DNA of 6,593 nucleotides, taken from the NCBI GenBank assembly GCA_000438015.1, contig FR901624.1, positions 206-6,798 on the forward strand. The letters run 5' to 3'. Within the stretch, counting starts at the first letter, position 1, and every line of letters begins with the position of its first letter. The notes beneath the pieces were generated by a model. The model did no database searches and was not told the DNA's origin. It was given only the letters and a program-made list of their open reading frames with translations. This document shows positions 1-5,878 of this stretch, in pieces. The stretch is from Coraliomargarita sp. CAG:312. Lineage in GTDB: Bacteria; Verrucomicrobiota; Verrucomicrobiia; Opitutales; Intestinicryptomonadaceae. The translations under genes and the position numbers were made by a program.

Positions 1-59
1 AATGCGGGGAGGATTAACTTTTACCGCCTAAAAACAGGAAACAAAAAAAAACAAAGAAT
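1..59 (+). other. short leader upstream of the first gene
   Basis: These 59 bases hold no recognisable gene. They contain a purine-rich GGGGAGGA near position 6 and an AGGA at 36-39. The latter is about 20 bases from the ATG at 60, longer than usual for a Shine-Dalgarno sequence, and an A-rich tract fills the gap. No convincing promoter is visible, so the start of the transcript is probably left of the window. Confidence 0.4.
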
Positions 60-1379
60 ATGGATAGAAGAAACTTCATAAAAAATAGCGCAATTATCGG
101 CGCGGCGGCTGCGTTGCCCCGCTTTAGTTATGCACAAGTAAAAGGCAACGACAGAATTAAAGTCGCCTTAGTCGGCTGCGGCGGCCGCGGAACGGGAGCC
201 ATGTGCAATATGATTGCAGCCGACAATAATATCCAATTGGTCGCAATGGGAGACCTCTTTGAAGGCAAAGCCGACGCTTCTGCAAAAAAGATTTATGAAT
301 TTGCAAAAAAAACTGTCGGAGAAAACAAAGCCACCGACATTATAGATCCGTCTAAAGTTAAAAAATTTGTTGGCTGGGACAACTTAGACCAGGTTTTGGC
401 TGAAGACGTCGATTTGGTCGTCGAAGCAACTCCCCCGGTTTTCCGCACGCCGCATTATGAGAAAATCGTCGCTGCCGGCAAACACGCATTCCTCGAAAAA
501 CCCGGCGCAGTTGACGTTGAACAAGGCCGAAAAATGTACGCACTCGCAAAGGAAGCAGAAAAAAAAGGTCTTTGCGTCGTATGCGGCAACCAGCGCCGCT
601 ACGATAACCGCTATCAAGATATGATAAAGCGCATGCAGGACGGTGAAATAGGCGAGCTTCTGTCAGGACAGTGCTACTGGAACAACGGCGGATATATTGG
701 AGCTTGGGCAAACGGCCCGGAAGGAACTGAAGAAACGCTCGAATATCAAATCCGCAACTGGTGGTGCTTTATTTGGGCGTCAGGCGATAATATTGTCGAA
801 CAGCATGTGCATAATATTGATGTGTTAATGTGGGCGTTCGGCAACGACCGCATGCCAGTCGAAGTTGCCGGTCTCGGCGGCAGAAGCACAGACCTGCCCT
901 GCCCGCGCTTCGGAGACAGATTCTCGCACTTCGCAATAGACTACGATATGGGAGACGGATTGAGAATGGCAAGCTACTGCCATCAAGACCCAAATACCTC
1001 ATCCAACGTCAGCGAACGAATTATCGGAACAAAAGGAATTTTCCAAGGATTGCGCCTAACTGACCATAAGGGAAAGACTATTTGCGAATCTCCCAAGCTT
1101 GAATTAGACCCATATATCGCCGAACACAAGTATCTTCTTGGCGCAATTCGCTCAGGAAAGAGGGTTAACGAGCTAAAGAATCTGATGAACTCAAATATGG
1201 TAGCCATAGCCGGAAGAATGAGCGCTTTCTCCGGCAAGAGATTCAAATACGAATGGATGGAGAAAAAATCCAAAGAAAACATCGTTCCAAAATCAGTTGA
1301 TTTCAATGCAAAAACCCAGGACCTTGGAATTAAGAACCCAGTTTCAGTTCCGGTTCCAGGAAAATATGCGCTGATATAA
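60..1379 (+). CDS. Tat-exported Gfo/Idh/MocA family oxidoreductase
   Basis: A 439-residue protein of the Gfo/Idh/MocA NAD(P)-dependent oxidoreductase family, which usually acts on sugars, inositols or related polyols. Seen in the sequence: a twin-arginine signal at the N-terminus (DRRNFIK, residues 2-8, then an Ala-rich hydrophobic stretch and a plausible cleavage after SYA at residue 25). Next comes a Rossmann dinucleotide-binding motif GCGGRG at 39-44, the family EKP motif at 146-148 with the expected catalytic/cofactor Lys147, and the second-domain motif ending H251-x-x-D254. From family knowledge, such Tat-bearing members export folded with their cofactor and are common in PVC bacteria and Bacteroidota, where some relatives are NAD-dependent glycosidases (GH109-like). 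The substrate cannot be read from the sequence. The start at 60 is supported by the intact signal peptide. A strong terminator follows directly, so this gene ends its transcript. Confidence 0.93.
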   Translation: MDRRNFIKNSAIIGAAAALPRFSYAQVKGNDRIKVALVGCGGRGTGAMCNMIAADNNIQLVAMGDLFEGKADASAKKIYEFAKKTVGENKATDIIDPSKVKKFVGWDNLDQVLAEDVDLVVEATPPVFRTPHYEKIVAAGKHAFLEKPGAVDVEQGRKMYALAKEAEKKGLCVVCGNQRRYDNRYQDMIKRMQDGEIGELLSGQCYWNNGGYIGAWANGPEGTEETLEYQIRNWWCFIWASGDNIVEQHVHNIDVLMWAFGNDRMPVEVAGLGGRSTDLPCPRFGDRFSHFAIDYDMGDGLRMASYCHQDPNTSSNVSERIIGTKGIFQGLRLTDHKGKTICESPKLELDPYIAEHKYLLGAIRSGKRVNELKNLMNSNMVAIAGRMSAFSGKRFKYEWMEKKSKENIVPKSVDFNAKTQDLGIKNPVSVPVPGKYALI

Positions 1380-1395
1380 TAAGTAAACGTAAAAC

Positions 1396-1431
1396 AAAAT
1401 CCAGGCTCATAAGGTGCCTGGATTTTTTTTT
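1396..1431 (+). terminator. intrinsic terminator of the Gfo/Idh/MocA gene, possibly bidirectional
   Basis: A perfect 11-bp inverted repeat (1396-1406 with 1416-1426; core ATCCAGGC / GCCTGGAT) encloses a 9-base loop and ends in a run of nine T (1423-1431). It starts 16 bases after the stop codon at 1377-1379. The left arm is preceded by an A-rich tract (AAAACAAAA), so the same hairpin would have a T-rich tail when read from the minus strand and could also stop leftward transcription. Confidence 0.9.
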
Positions 1432-1462
1432 GCGCAGGTAAATCCGCAAACAATTTTTACTG

Positions 1463-1501
1463 ATTTTTAGATAATGCTTAAATCTAGAAATTTTTAGATA
1501 A
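1463..1501. repeat. 12-bp direct repeat pair in intergenic DNA
   Basis: ATTTTTAGATAA occurs at 1463-1474 and again at 1490-1501, so the copies begin 27 bp apart. Between them, ATCTA at 1482-1486 can pair with the TAGAT of either copy (1468-1472 or 1495-1499), giving two mutually exclusive small hairpins. The sequence is AT-rich, so chance is a real alternative. No function is assigned. Confidence 0.45.
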
Positions 1502-1557
1502 CCGCGCCCAAGGCGTACAGCTAATTCCCAATATAAAACAAAACGCCGACTTTTTGC

Positions 1558-1599
1558 AAAAATCTGCGCCCCAAGAAAAGGCATTTTTCAACGGGCGCA
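1558..1599 (-). terminator. probable intrinsic terminator of the sigma-factor gene
   Basis: Read on the minus strand, a hairpin begins 13 bases after the sigma gene's stop codon. The outer stem is TGCGCCC / GGGCGCA (1593-1599 with 1565-1571). After a 3x3 internal mismatch the inner stem is GAAAA / TTTTC (1585-1589 with 1575-1579) around a 5-base loop. Two bases beyond the stem comes a run of five T (1562-1558). The tail is short, so termination may be incomplete; the hairpin at 1396-1431 could act as a backup. Confidence 0.6.
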
Positions 1600-1612
1600 T
1601 CAATGCGGAAAG

Positions 1613-2356
1613 CTAGTTTACAAACTTCGGCCTCAAAGCGTTTAGCGCTTGCGAGTGGATCTGGCATATGCGGGCTTCAGTAAGGCCAAAATCTTTAGCG
1701 ATCTCTCCAAGTTTCTTCTCCTGAAAATAATATCCCTCTATGACCTTGCGCTGCTTTTCAGGAAGATTGGCTATATTGCGCCTAACACTCTCCGACATTT
1801 CGCGCGATTCGATTTCCTCTACCGCTGTCGGGATATTCTCGTCGGCTATCGACTCTGAAAAGCTTGGCGCGGAAGCTTCAGTAGAATCTGCGCTGTCGTT
1901 CAGAGATACAAAACTGTAAGACTGCGTACGGCGCATAATTTTATTAAACTGCTTTTGGGAAACACCCATTTCAAGGCGCAATTCGGCATCGCTGGGAGCG
2001 CGCCCCAAACGCTGCTCCATGGCCTCTTTTATGCGCTCTATATTTTTGGCGTCGCTGCGGGCAGACCGGGACATGTAATCCAAGTCGCGCAACTCGTCTA
2101 TTATCGCGCCACGAACACGCGTTGAAACATAGCCGTCGAAACTATCTTTCCTTGACGGATCCAATTTGCGAACCGCGTCCGCCAAACCAGATACGCCCGA
2201 CGAATGGAGTTCGTCCAAATCGGCGTGCGAAGGAAGCTTGGAACGCATGGAGTTAACCACCTTGCGAACCATCGGATAATATTTAACAAACAACTCTTGC
2301 TGCTTTTTGGTCAGCACCTTGTCTTTATTTGTTTTCTTTGCAGCTATAGTTGACAT
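1613..2356 (-). CDS. RNA polymerase sigma factor, FliA/WhiG (sigma-28) family
   Basis: A 247-residue sigma factor, close to the family's usual 235-260. Region 2 spans about residues 25-95 and includes the hallmark stretch DLDELHSSGVSGLADAV (46-62) and RVRGAIIDELRDLD (80-93), which in FliA-type proteins bind core polymerase and the -10 element. A region 3 segment follows at about 96-143 (SRSAR..., GRAPSDAELRLEMGVS). After a Ser/Glu-rich linker, region 4 at about 190-243 carries a helix-turn-helix (KLGEIAKDFGLTEARICQIH) for the -35 element. FliA members drive late flagellar and motility genes and WhiG members drive sporulation genes. No flagellar, chemotaxis or anti-sigma gene is in this window, so the regulon is unknown and I give no symbol. 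The gene is single and divergent from the next gene. The ATG is preceded by an unusually distant AGGAGG (see the leader entry). Confidence 0.9.
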   Translation of the reverse strand: MSTIAAKKTNKDKVLTKKQQELFVKYYPMVRKVVNSMRSKLPSHADLDELHSSGVSGLADAVRKLDPSRKDSFDGYVSTRVRGAIIDELRDLDYMSRSARSDAKNIERIKEAMEQRLGRAPSDAELRLEMGVSQKQFNKIMRRTQSYSFVSLNDSADSTEASAPSFSESIADENIPTAVEEIESREMSESVRRNIANLPEKQRKVIEGYYFQEKKLGEIAKDFGLTEARICQIHSQALNALRPKFVN

Positions 2357-2366
2357 AATTTTTTTA

Positions 2367-2385
2367 GGGAAATTGTTTCCCTCCT
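2367..2385 (-). promoter_or_regulatory. sigma-gene ribosome-binding site separated from ATG by a hairpin
   Basis: On the minus strand AGGAGG (2385-2380) is the strongest Shine-Dalgarno sequence near the sigma gene, yet 23 bases separate it from the ATG at 2356. Overlapping it and extending toward the start is a perfect inverted repeat GGGAAA-CAA-TTTCCC (2381-2367). If folded, this shortens the effective distance to the start codon but also captures part of the Shine-Dalgarno sequence. No alternative ATG, GTG or TTG lies in frame in the gap, so the annotated start stands. Confidence 0.5.
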
Positions 2386-2401
2386 CTTTCTATTTGACAA
2401 T

Positions 2402-2431
2402 AAAGCAGGCAGAATGTTCTGCATTTGCTTT
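2402..2431. promoter_or_regulatory. nested inverted repeat, candidate operator or leader hairpin
   Basis: A perfect 6-bp dyad GCAGAA / TTCTGC with a 2-base centre (2409-2414 and 2417-2422) is flanked by a second perfect 6-bp pair AAAGCA / TGCTTT (2402-2407 and 2426-2431), offset by one base on one side and three on the other. As DNA it looks like a site for a dimeric regulator. As RNA it would form a hairpin of about 11-12 pairs at the 5' end of the sigma mRNA leader. I do not recognise the cognate regulator. Confidence 0.45.
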
Positions 2432-2438
2432 CATTTTT

Positions 2439-2469
2439 ATATTAACAGATTTCATGCCAATATGTGCAA
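2439..2469 (-). promoter_or_regulatory. weak promoter candidate for the sigma gene
   Basis: On the minus strand TGT followed by TAATAT (2444-2439) resembles an extended -10 element. TTGCAC (2469-2464) is a poor -35 match with a 19-base spacer. A start of transcription would fall near 2432, placing the nested inverted repeat at the very 5' end of the transcript. The match is loose and the surrounding DNA is AT-rich, so this is only a candidate. Confidence 0.22.
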
Positions 2470-2507
2470 CGCCAAGTTTATATCCACATCTTTTGATTTT
2501 TCAACGA

Positions 2508-2517
2508 GTTAGCTAAC
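2508..2517. repeat. 10-bp perfect palindrome
   Basis: GTTAGCTAAC is a perfect palindrome, and with one mismatched base on each side the symmetry extends through CG/CG to 2505-2520. It sits about mid-way between the two divergent genes and could be a regulator-binding site. No regulator can be named from the sequence. Confidence 0.35.
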
Positions 2518-2667
2518 GCGCATAAGTATTAACAACTGCGACAGGCACTTTTTGTCTTAGTCTTGTGCGACATTTTTTCCCATTTTTTATATATTTTTTT
2601 ATCTAATTCCCGATTTAAATGAAAATAAGAAAAGAATTGAAAAAACATAGCATTACGCAATTATACT

Positions 2668-2671
2668 AGGA
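2668..2671 (+). promoter_or_regulatory. ribosome-binding site of the DUF2062 gene
   Basis: AGGA lies six bases before the ATG at 2678, a normal Shine-Dalgarno spacing, and fixes the start. It directly follows a TATACT that resembles a -10 element but is too close to the start codon to leave this site in the mRNA. Confidence 0.6.
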
Positions 2672-2677
2672 TTTAAT

Positions 2678-3307
2678 ATGTCCGAACAATTAGACAGTGC
2701 AACAGCCTTGAGATATGCGCGCATAAGAAGAGTCAAAAAGCTTCTGCGCCCTATGCCGCGCCGCACAAACCTGCATAAGTATCCGGTTATAAAGTGGTTT
2801 GCGAACTACGCGCGCAAATGTTCATACATTTGGAGTTTTAAACGCGCAAATGTAATATCAGCTATTTATCTAGGTTGGATAATTGCGCTAATTCCCATGT
2901 ACGGACTTCAAATGCTGACGGCTTTTATATTATGCCTTCCGTTTCGCGCTAATTGCCTTGTGGCAATGGCTCTGCAATGGATTACAAATCCGCTTAGCAT
3001 ACCTTTCATCATGGTGGGACAATATATGTTGGGCGACTATATTATAGTTAAATTTTTTAACGCCTCGGAAAGCGTAGGGCAAAGGCTGTTGGAAAATTTA
3101 CGCAAGTCCTCTTTTGAAGAATTGCTTGCGACACTCTGGAACACTATTAGCGATTGGGGCGTAATAGCGCATCTGGTATCGGCAACCCTGCTCGGAGGTT
3201 TTATAATTGCAATTTGCGGAGCAATCGTTTCTCATATCGCCTACGCCTTATATCTTAAACGGTTCGAGATAAAAAAGGGAAACTGCGCCTCTGACGATGA
3301 AAATTAA
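2678..3307 (+). CDS. DUF2062 domain integral membrane protein
   Basis: A 209-residue membrane protein with a strongly basic N-terminus (RYARIRRVKKLLRPMPRR, residues 12-29). Hydrophobic segments lie at about 58-88, 91-118 and 163-193. The DUF2062 pattern is visible: G66 followed by P73-x-x-G76-x-Q78, an RxN at 90-92, and the Asn-Pro pair N104-P105 in the next segment. The family is widespread in Proteobacteria and PVC bacteria and has no established biochemical function. It is most likely an inner-membrane protein; the basic N-terminus would favour a cytoplasmic location for that end. The stop codon overlaps the start of the next gene by 11 bp, a sign of coupled translation, so the two products may work in the same envelope-related process. 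That link is inferred from position only. Confidence 0.8.
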   Translation: MSEQLDSATALRYARIRRVKKLLRPMPRRTNLHKYPVIKWFANYARKCSYIWSFKRANVISAIYLGWIIALIPMYGLQMLTAFILCLPFRANCLVAMALQWITNPLSIPFIMVGQYMLGDYIIVKFFNASESVGQRLLENLRKSSFEELLATLWNTISDWGVIAHLVSATLLGGFIIAICGAIVSHIAYALYLKRFEIKKGNCASDDEN

Positions 3308-4565
3308 AAATATATTCCGCATCTTTGCTATTATTCTGATATTTTTTGCAGAATCGATATATTCCCACGCAGCAGCCGCCCCTAAAATAATGCTGGGAAT
3401 AGACGTTTTAGAGAGCATGGGCTTTAAGCCTATCGCAGGGAAAAGAGTCGGGCTTTTAACCCACCCTGCCGGAGTCAACAGATACGGGAAAAGTACCATA
3501 GACATATTGAATTCAGCAAGAAACGTAAATCTATGCGCGCTTTTCGGCCCTGAACACGGAATTTACGGGAACGAAAAAGCCGATGTTCCCGTGCTAGACA
3601 AAATAGATAAACGCACCGGGCTTCCCGTTTATTCGCTGTACGGCAAATACCGCAAGCCTACTCCGGAAATGTTGAGAAAAATAGATGTCTTGGTTGTGGA
3701 CCTTCAAGATGTTGGATCGCGCTCTTACACATACGCAAGCTGCATGTTGAGGGCAATGGAGGCATGCTTTGAAAATGGGAAAGAAGTTGTAGTGTTAGAC
3801 AGGCCAAACCCCCTGGGAGGGCTTAAAGTCGACGGACCTCCCTTGGATTTAAAATTTAAAAGTTATGTGGGAATGTTTAGAGTCCCATACGTCCACTCAA
3901 TGACTATCGGGGAACTTGCAAGGTTCGCCAAAGGCACGGAAGGCGCAATGGAGATAACTTCCAAAGCCCAGCGCAACGGACGCCTGACTGTCATCCCTAT
4001 GCGGGGATGGAAACGCTCAATGCTTTGGCCCGACACAGGATTAAAATGGGTTCCAACGAGTCCGGCAATCCCGTCTCCAGCTGCGGCATTCGGATATTCT
4101 ATGACAGGTTTGGGATGCCAGGCTGGAGGCTTTCAGCACGGATACGGCACCCAATATCCGTTCAGAATGCTTACTTTTCCTAATAAGACGCCGAAACAAA
4201 TAGAAGCGGAACTTCGCAAAGCGGACATTCCCGGGCTTTCATACAGGCCAGTATCGGCAAAAGATAAAAAAGGCAAAAGCGTCGACGGACTTTACGTTCT
4301 AATAAATGACTGGAACAAAGTTAACCCAACAGAGATAAGTTTTCATCTGATGCGTATAACCTGCAAATTTAACGGCGGAAATATATTTAGGCACCTGCCG
4401 GAACAGCAGGCGTTGCTATTCAATAAGCATACCGGCTCTGAAGCATGGTGGCGGGAACTCTATACAAAAGGCGCCAATGCCGATGTTGAAAAGTTTGTCG
4501 CCCAATGGAAAAGAAACAACGCCGCCTTCCAAAAATCTATCCAAAAATTCCGCCTCTACAATTGA
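3297..4565 (+). CDS. exported DUF1343/NamZ-like protein (putative exo-beta-N-acetylmuramidase)
   Basis: A 422-residue protein with an N-terminal signal peptide (charged MKIKN, hydrophobic core at about 7-18, likely cleavage near SHA at 23-25, no lipobox Cys). The body matches the DUF1343 family, whose Bacillus member NamZ (GH171) removes N-acetylmuramic acid from the non-reducing ends of peptidoglycan fragments. Visible family motifs: LLTHPAGV (53-60), FGPEHG (83-88) with the acidic residue thought to be catalytic, VDLQDVGSRSYTY (134-146), and LDRPNPLGG (167-175). Further on, the segment expected to read SEGRGT-x-x-PF is instead GFQHGYGTQYPF (278-289), a notable divergence. The length is typical once the signal is included. 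The start overlaps the preceding gene by 11 bp; an AGGGA 16 bases upstream is a weak ribosome-binding site, and the intact signal peptide supports this start. It likely acts outside the cytoplasm on cell-wall fragments. Activity on the usual substrate is uncertain because of the altered motif. Confidence 0.82.
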   Translation: MKIKNIFRIFAIILIFFAESIYSHAAAAPKIMLGIDVLESMGFKPIAGKRVGLLTHPAGVNRYGKSTIDILNSARNVNLCALFGPEHGIYGNEKADVPVLDKIDKRTGLPVYSLYGKYRKPTPEMLRKIDVLVVDLQDVGSRSYTYASCMLRAMEACFENGKEVVVLDRPNPLGGLKVDGPPLDLKFKSYVGMFRVPYVHSMTIGELARFAKGTEGAMEITSKAQRNGRLTVIPMRGWKRSMLWPDTGLKWVPTSPAIPSPAAAFGYSMTGLGCQAGGFQHGYGTQYPFRMLTFPNKTPKQIEAELRKADIPGLSYRPVSAKDKKGKSVDGLYVLINDWNKVNPTEISFHLMRITCKFNGGNIFRHLPEQQALLFNKHTGSEAWWRELYTKGANADVEKFVAQWKRNNAAFQKSIQKFRLYN

Positions 4566-4597
4566 GGCAAATGACAATAAAGTAAAACGGCAAACGC

Positions 4598-5821
4598 ATG
4601 AGCTTCGACATAGAAAAAATTCGCCGGCAATTTCCGGCACTTGCGGAAAAAACAAAATCCGGCAAGCCGATTGTTTATTTCGACAACGCCGCAACATCCC
4701 ATAAGCCGCAATGCGTGATAGACGCAATATCTGATTTCTACGCGCACAACAACGCCAATATCCACCGAAGCGCCCACGACCTGAGCGAGCGCGCGACAAT
4801 CGGTTATGAAAGAGCGCGCGAAAACGTAAGAAACTTCTTGAATGCCGACGACTCCTATTGCGCAATATTTACCAGAGGGGCCACGGAAGGGCTTAATCTT
4901 GTGGCATCGTCTTGGGCCGGCGCAAACCTAAAGCCCGGCGACGAAATTCTGCTTACGCAAATGGAGCACCATGCCAATATTGTCCCATGGCAAATTGCGG
5001 CAGAACATACCGGAGCAGAAATAAAAGTGGTAAAAATCCTGCCGGACGGCTCCCTAGACATGGGCGACTTAAAAAATAAGCTCTCAGAAAAAACAAAAAT
5101 CGTATCGGTAGCCCACGCCTCAAACGTACTAGGAACAATAAACGATATCGCAGCCATAGGCGCAATGGCGCATTCCGCAGGAGCAAAGTTCTGCGTCGAT
5201 GCCGCGCAGTCGGCTCCGCATTTCTTGGACGACATATCAAAATCAAACTGCGATTTCCTGTCTCTTTCTGCGCACAAGCTTTTTGGCCCAACGGGAATAG
5301 GCGCGCTTATAGCCAAACGCGAAATTTTAGATTCAATGCCTCCATACCAAGGCGGCGGCGATATGATAGATTCCGTATCGTGGAGCGGAACCACCTTCAG
5401 GCCCTCCCCGGAACGCTTTGAGGCCGGAACTCCAGATATAGCCGGGGCATTTGGATTTTCCGCAGCAATAGACTACCTGCGCAAACTCGACATCCCCGCT
5501 GCCAGAGAACATGAACACCGGCTTTTGGACCAATTGACAAAGCGACTGTCCGATATAAAAAATCTAAAGATTTTTGGAGCGGCAAAAGACAAGGTTTGCG
5601 TAGTTTCATTCTCCGTTGCAGGAGTGCATCCCAACGATATATCGGTACTATTAAATGCGTCTGGAATAGCCATAAGGACAGGGCACCATTGCGCCGAACC
5701 CCTCATGGGGACTCTGGGCGTGGACGCAACCGCAAGAGCGTCTTTGGCTTTTTACAATACGGCTGAAGAAGTGGATTTCTTCGCGGATAAACTTGAGCGC
5801 GCCGTGGCTATGCTTGCGTAG
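4598..5821 (+). CDS. sufS: cysteine desulfurase, SufS type
   Basis: A 407-residue PLP-dependent group II cysteine desulfurase that takes sulfur from L-cysteine, giving alanine and an enzyme-bound persulfide for Fe-S cluster assembly. Landmarks: YFDNAATSHKP near residues 27-37; MEHHAN with H124 in the place of the PLP-stacking His; the PLP-binding D201 and Q204 in VDAAQS; the Schiff-base lysine K227 in SAHKLFGPTGIG; and the persulfide cysteine C365 in RTGHHCAEPLM. All lie one residue from their E. coli SufS positions, and the length is nearly the same, so the enzyme looks complete and active. The gene starts 32 bp after the NamZ-like gene in the same direction, with only a weak ribosome-binding site, so it is probably co-transcribed. 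No sufB, sufC, sufD, sufE or sufU is in the window, so the sulfur acceptor is not visible. CsdA-type use is the alternative. Confidence 0.93.
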   Translation: MSFDIEKIRRQFPALAEKTKSGKPIVYFDNAATSHKPQCVIDAISDFYAHNNANIHRSAHDLSERATIGYERARENVRNFLNADDSYCAIFTRGATEGLNLVASSWAGANLKPGDEILLTQMEHHANIVPWQIAAEHTGAEIKVVKILPDGSLDMGDLKNKLSEKTKIVSVAHASNVLGTINDIAAIGAMAHSAGAKFCVDAAQSAPHFLDDISKSNCDFLSLSAHKLFGPTGIGALIAKREILDSMPPYQGGGDMIDSVSWSGTTFRPSPERFEAGTPDIAGAFGFSAAIDYLRKLDIPAAREHEHRLLDQLTKRLSDIKNLKIFGAAKDKVCVVSFSVAGVHPNDISVLLNASGIAIRTGHHCAEPLMGTLGVDATARASLAFYNTAEEVDFFADKLERAVAMLA

Positions 5822-5835
5822 CTGCATGCAAAGAT

Positions 5836-5878
5836 AAAAAAGAAGCCAAGCGGTTGTCAGCCTAGGCAAACTCCGCTT
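5836..5878 (-). terminator. probable terminator of the FAD oxidoreductase gene
   Basis: On the minus strand AAGCGG / CCGCTT (5878-5873 with 5853-5848) forms an outer stem. Inside it GTTTGCC and GGCTGAC can pair with one mismatch around the palindrome GCCTAGGC (5867-5860). After three bases comes a U-rich tail of the form TTC followed by six T (5844-5836). The structure overlaps the last codons and stop codon of the gene it would end. For the convergent sufS transcript it has no T tail, so that gene's terminator is not evident. Confidence 0.5.

Larger units (their letters stand above)
2357..2677. other. 321-bp divergent intergenic control region
   Basis: No credible gene lies here. The open frame that crosses it on the plus strand begins at a TTG inside the antisense of the sigma gene and resembles no family. 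The region carries, from left to right, the sigma gene's ribosome-binding site with a small hairpin, a nested inverted repeat, a weak promoter candidate for the sigma gene, a 10-bp palindrome, two copies of TGCGACA (2537-2543 and 2566-2572), and a very T-rich stretch (about 2573-2601) that may form the upstream part of the promoter for the DUF2062 gene. The density of dyads suggests regulation of one or both flanking genes. Confidence 0.6.

Noticed and set aside
4..27. GCGG / CCGC inverted repeat at the left edge
   Set aside because: The four-base arms around a 16-base loop are not convincing.
358..711. 117-codon Arg/Cys-rich minus-strand frame
   Set aside because: It lies wholly antisense to the Gfo/Idh/MocA gene with composition typical of a shadow frame.
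983..1453. 156-codon open frame on the minus strand over the end of the Gfo/Idh/MocA gene
   Set aside because: It is antisense to a clearly coding region, crosses the strong terminator hairpin, and shows no family motif.
1330..1584. 84-codon minus-strand frame covering the intergenic region
   Set aside because: It spans the 3' end of a real gene and two hairpins and has no ribosome-binding site before its ATG. Its apparent internal repeat is just the 12-bp DNA repeat translated.
2394..2422. TTGACA at 2394-2399 as a plus-strand -35 element
   Set aside because: No acceptable -10 element lies 15-19 bases downstream, and nothing starts nearby on that strand.
2307..2516. 69-codon hydrophobic plus-strand frame reaching into the divergent intergenic region
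   Set aside because: It starts at TTG within the antisense of the sigma gene, lacks a ribosome-binding site, and its hydrophobicity follows from T-rich DNA.
2537..2572. Two copies of TGCGACA as a regulatory repeat
   Set aside because: Seven-base matches 29 bp apart are too short to support a claim without comparative data.
2637..2667. TTGAAA and TATACT as a promoter for the DUF2062 gene
   Set aside because: The spacer is 19 bases and the start of transcription would fall after the AGGA ribosome-binding site, leaving it out of the mRNA.
4416..4865. 149-codon Arg-rich minus-strand frame across the NamZ-like/sufS junction
   Set aside because: It is antisense to two well-supported genes and has no recognisable domain.
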